A stretch of DNA of 64,000 nt from Chryseobacterium daecheongense (GTDB lineage Bacteria; Bacteroidota; Bacteroidia; Flavobacteriales; Weeksellaceae): contig CP115858.1 in the NCBI GenBank assembly GCA_027920525.1, positions 1,922,001 through 1,986,000 on the forward strand, given 5' to 3'. The notes beneath the pieces are model-generated. The model saw only the letters and a list, made by a program, of their open reading frames with translations. It ran no database searches and was not told where the DNA came from. Positions 61,137-64,000 of this stretch are shown piece after piece. The position numbers were made by a program, and so were the translations under genes. Positions within the stretch are counted from its first letter, which is position 1, and each line of letters opens with the position of its first letter.

Positions 61137-62039
61137 TTAAATATTAAAACTTTGAATGGTCTTTGTTAATCCCTCCTGAACTGTTACAGGCAAAGATTTA
61201 ATTTTCAGCTCTGTTTTTATCTTCTGATTGGAAACGACATAAGATTCTGTGAGCTTTTTTAAGCGTTCTGAATTTAGGGGTAAATGTAATTTGTCCCCCA
61301 ATTTAGCCATTCCTTCAATCATTGTTTTAGATATACTCCACAACTTTGCTTTTTTATTTACTGCAGAATTAATTGTCCTGATGAGATCATTTGTCGATAT
61401 AGCATCATCATCTGCGAAATTATAGATCCCTGAGGATACATTTTTATTCATGAGGATTTCATTGACAAGGAAGTTGAGGTTATCAATACTTAAAAAGGAC
61501 CTCTTATTCCCAAATGCAGCTAAAGGCCATGGCAATCCTCTTTTCACCACTTTATACAATAAATTCAGATTCCCCTTATTTCCGGGACCGTGGATCATAC
61601 ATGGACGAATGATATATACTTTTTTGCCTTCTGGTAAAGATTGATTAAAAATATATTCTTCAGCTTCTTTCTTGGATTTCCCGTATGGAGTATAAGGGTT
61701 TGCTTCAGCTTCTTCAGTTAAAACATGATCTACTCTATCTGCTACAGCTTTTACTGAGCTAAAGTAAAAAAACTCTTTAATTTCTGAGTTTAAGAATTTG
61801 TTAAATAATTCAATTGTCAGATCCCTGTTTATTTTATAATACTCCTGGTCATCAGAAGTGTTGGATGTATCATGTGCCTTCCCTGCGAGATGGATTATTG
61901 CATCACCATGCATAGGAAATTCATTTCTCCAATTTTCATTTCGGAGAGATAAGGAAGTAACATGATGGTCCTTTGATTCTAAGAACGTTGAAAGATTTTT
62001 ACCTACAAACCCAGATGCACCGGTGATCGTTATATTCAT
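61137..62039 (-). CDS. SDR-family NAD-dependent epimerase/reductase
   Basis: A 300-residue extended SDR. NAD-binding motif ITGASGFVGKNLSTFL, HLAGKAHD, the YFSSVKAVAD strand, and the catalytic pair in PYGKSKKEAEEY. It resembles WbpV/WcfK-type 4-keto-sugar reductases in polysaccharide clusters. The substrate, perhaps a UDP-4-keto-hexosamine, is inferred from context only. It lies 28 bases after the WbuB-like glycosyltransferase. Confidence 0.85.
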   Translation of the reverse strand: MNITITGASGFVGKNLSTFLESKDHHVTSLSLRNENWRNEFPMHGDAIIHLAGKAHDTSNTSDDQEYYKINRDLTIELFNKFLNSEIKEFFYFSSVKAVADRVDHVLTEEAEANPYTPYGKSKKEAEEYIFNQSLPEGKKVYIIRPCMIHGPGNKGNLNLLYKVVKRGLPWPLAAFGNKRSFLSIDNLNFLVNEILMNKNVSSGIYNFADDDAISTNDLIRTINSAVNKKAKLWSISKTMIEGMAKLGDKLHLPLNSERLKKLTESYVVSNQKIKTELKIKSLPVTVQEGLTKTIQSFNI

Positions 62040-62067
62040 ACTATATTTTTTAATCTGACAAAGGTTA

Positions 62068-63276
62068 TTATTTTCCTTTGATGATATTTTCTAAATTGGA
62101 TATACAACTGGACATTCTGAAATTATCCTCATAATACCTCCTGCTGTTTTCTCCTAATTGGGTAAGTACTTCTTTTGATAATCCGGAAGCCTTTAAAATG
62201 GTATTTGAAAGCGATTGATAATCTCCCGCAGAAACTGTAAACCCACAATCGGCCTCTTTAACATTATCTGCCCCTTCTCCATTCAGCATTGCAATAACAG
62301 GTTTGGAAGCACTCATGTAGGCCTGTAATTTCGCAGGCACTGTAAGGTTAAATATCGGATCATCTTTCAAAGTAACAAGCATCACATCAGCTTTATCAAA
62401 AAAACTGGACATCGCTTCTACAGGAAACCTACCCATTGTAAAAACCGTTTCCTGTAACTGATGTTCTTCTATAAATTCTTTTACGAAAGGCATTTTCCGG
62501 CCATCTCCTACCAGTATAAATTTAATATCCTTTTTGTCTCTTAGTTCCAAAGCTGCCTTTACAATATTGTCCAGATCCTGTGCTTCTCCGATATTTCCAG
62601 CAAACATCACTTTAAATCCATCGGGTAAGGATGGAATGGGAAAATCTTTATTCCCTTCTGATATCGTATCTTCTGCCCAGTTAGGAAAATAAATGATCTT
62701 GTCATCAAAATTCCCTTTCTGATTGATTGACTTTCTGAATCCCTGGGAAGTAATCAAAATTTTCTCTGAATTCTTATAAAATCTTTTGATAACATTTTCA
62801 TAATAATTCAATATCCATTTGTTTTTTACTCCACCCGCGATGGATAAACTTTCAGGCCATAGATCCATAACCCAGAAATAGACCGGTGTCTTCCATATTT
62901 TATTCATGAGAAGAGCAGGATAATACTGTGTTATTGGAGACGGTTCGTGTACAATAATAGCATCAAACTTATTATTAAAACCCATTAAAAAGGCTTTAAT
63001 CGAAGCAAAAACAGCAAAACTATAATAGTTGATAAATAGTCGTATTCCGCCTCCTTTCCCTCTGGGAAGAAGTAGTGATCTTATTACTTTTACACCGTTA
63101 ACAATTTGTTTTCTATTTTTAAAAACACCGTACCCTTCAAAGATCTTACCCTCAGGATAATTGGGAAGTCCCGTCAATACAGTAACATCGTGACCTTTCT
63201 TTTTTAGTTCAAAAGCGAGGTCATTACTTTTGAAATTTTCCGGATAAAAATACTGTGTTATTATAAGAATATTCAT
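62068..63276 (-). CDS. WbuB-like glycosyltransferase (GT4 family)
   Basis: A 402-residue GT-B enzyme: NILIITQYFYPENFKSNDLAFELKKKGHDVTVLTG (in parts), VMDLWPESL, VMFAGNIGEAQDLDNI and the C-terminal LTVPAKLQAYMSASKPVIAML segment. The whole order matches WbuB-type transferases, which in E. coli O26 add L-FucNAc. Its position right after a UDP-GlcNAc-2-epimerase-like gene fits that pathway. The donor assignment is inference. It lies 4 bases after the epimerase gene. Confidence 0.85.
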   Translation of the reverse strand: MNILIITQYFYPENFKSNDLAFELKKKGHDVTVLTGLPNYPEGKIFEGYGVFKNRKQIVNGVKVIRSLLLPRGKGGGIRLFINYYSFAVFASIKAFLMGFNNKFDAIIVHEPSPITQYYPALLMNKIWKTPVYFWVMDLWPESLSIAGGVKNKWILNYYENVIKRFYKNSEKILITSQGFRKSINQKGNFDDKIIYFPNWAEDTISEGNKDFPIPSLPDGFKVMFAGNIGEAQDLDNIVKAALELRDKKDIKFILVGDGRKMPFVKEFIEEHQLQETVFTMGRFPVEAMSSFFDKADVMLVTLKDDPIFNLTVPAKLQAYMSASKPVIAMLNGEGADNVKEADCGFTVSAGDYQSLSNTILKASGLSKEVLTQLGENSRRYYEDNFRMSSCISNLENIIKGK

Positions 63277-63280
63277 AAGT

Positions 63281-64000
63281 TTATTCTTCGCTCCAAACTA
63301 CTCTCTTGATGTAATCCGTATATGAGATGATAATTCTTACTACTTTTTCAGATACATTAGGCATCGAATAATCGGCAACAGGTCTGAAATTACGTTGCTG
63401 CCCTATACTCTGTTGTTGTACTTGCACAAGCCCTTGCATAATACGCTCCGGAGATAAGCCTACCATCATTACACTGGCTTCTTCCATAGCTTCGGGCCTT
63501 TCATGAGCCTGACGTATGTTGAGAGCTCTAAAGTTAAGAATTGAAGATTCCTCTGAAATTGTTCCTGAGTCTGATAATACAGCATAAGAACGTTTTTGAA
63601 GGGCATTATAATCGTGAAAGCCAAGCGGTTTTAAAAACTGAATTTCAGGGCGAACCTCTATTTTCATCTTATCAATCATATTTCTGGTTCTTGGATGAGT
63701 AGAAACAATGATAGGATACTGATAATGTTCTGCAATGGCATTTAATGAATCTATAAGTCCTCTGAAGTTTTTTTCAGAATTAATATTTTCTTCACGATGA
63801 GAAGATACTACAAAGAATTTTCCTTCTTCAAGGTTAAGCTTTTCAAGCACATCGGAAGCATTTATTTCAGGGAGATAATGATTCAGTACCTCGTACATTG
63901 GCGACCCTGTTTTAATAATTCTGTCAGCAGGTAGCCCTTCACGCAATAAATATTCTCTTGCAATATCCGAATATGTAAGATTCACATCAGCTGTGTGATC
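63281..64000 (-). CDS. UDP-N-acetylglucosamine 2-epimerase-like enzyme, C-terminal part (partial)
   Basis: The frame is open to the right edge, so the first part is outside the window; the visible 239 residues start DHTADVNLTYSDIAREYLL. Motifs are RIIKTGSPMYEVL, FVVSSHREENINSEKN (catalytic His/Glu region), IVSTHPRTRN, and VLSDSGTISEESSILN, all WecB/CapG-type. The reaction is C2 epimerisation of UDP-HexNAc. With the WbuB-like gene next, the CapG/FnlC role (last step to UDP-L-FucNAc) is plausible; then CapE and CapF should lie to the right. Confidence 0.88.
   Translation of the reverse strand, partial: DHTADVNLTYSDIAREYLLREGLPADRIIKTGSPMYEVLNHYLPEINASDVLEKLNLEEGKFFVVSSHREENINSEKNFRGLIDSLNAIAEHYQYPIIVSTHPRTRNMIDKMKIEVRPEIQFLKPLGFHDYNALQKRSYAVLSDSGTISEESSILNFRALNIRQAHERPEAMEEASVMMVGLSPERIMQGLVQVQQQSIGQQRNFRPVADYSMPNVSEKVVRIIISYTDYIKRVVWSEE

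Overview
The window looks like part of a chromosome from a Flavobacteriia bacterium of the Chryseobacterium kind (Bacteroidota). The reasons are low G+C, a fused lpxC-fabZ gene, type IX secretion genes (the response regulator PorX and a protein with a C-terminal sorting domain), many short exported proteins starting MKK, and a repeated flavobacterial -7 promoter box (TAnnTTTG) just upstream of gene starts. The genus is an inference; the phylum is well supported. No rRNA, tRNA, insertion sequence, phage gene or CRISPR array was found.

Layout. 1-5026: the end of an SH3b protein, a large outer-membrane beta-barrel protein and a secreted S15/CocE-type hydrolase. 5149-10563: a minus-strand DNA-alkylation repair group (AraC/MGMT fusion, SAM methyltransferase, AlkB) behind agmatinase, then a HAD phosphatase and arginine decarboxylase, which with agmatinase makes putrescine. 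10694-17598: a secreted PTP-like lipoprotein, thiamine diphosphokinase, corrinoid adenosyltransferase, small lipoprotein, DinB-like protein, Ntn amidase, WYL regulator, and a Crp-type regulator next to an AhpD-like protein. 17667-24064: an MsbA-like exporter, a baeRF/Balon-like ribosome-associated protein, a flavohaemoglobin/NsrR operon with its operator, and an LptB with a 113-residue extension. 24129-25086: an unknown protein followed by a double-glycine leader peptide.

25137-41962 is mostly housekeeping: hemB, a tiny type IX sorting-domain protein, a NatAB-type ABC pair, sucD, then a lipid A cluster (HD protein, lpxD, lpxC-fabZ, lpxA, efp, second lpxD-like gene), an S41 peptidase, porX, an MliC-like lipoprotein, xthA and an RlpA-like protein. 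42292-45379 carries two exported surface proteins and rimO.

45473-64000 is one side of a large exopolysaccharide/capsule or O-antigen locus on the minus strand, continuing past the right edge. Read in its own direction it runs: 2-epimerase, WbuB-like glycosyltransferase, SDR epimerase, sugar transferase, DegT aminotransferase, second sugar transferase, DUF3575 barrel, Wzc-like tyrosine kinase, Wzx flippase, acyltransferase, EpsG-like polymerase, two glycosyltransferases, GDP-mannose-3,5-epimerase-like enzyme, glycosyltransferase, third sugar transferase, secreted TIM-barrel protein and RfbC, closing at a strong terminator. The centre (about 50.3-55.4 kb) is strikingly AT-rich, as expected for a serotype-specific block.

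The observations most worth following up are the orphan double-glycine peptide with its unknown neighbour, the LptB extension, the Balon-like protein, the NsrR palindrome, the repeated TGTTAA array upstream of the RlpA gene, and the three phosphosugar transferases in one polysaccharide locus. I did not find a clearly new multi-gene system.
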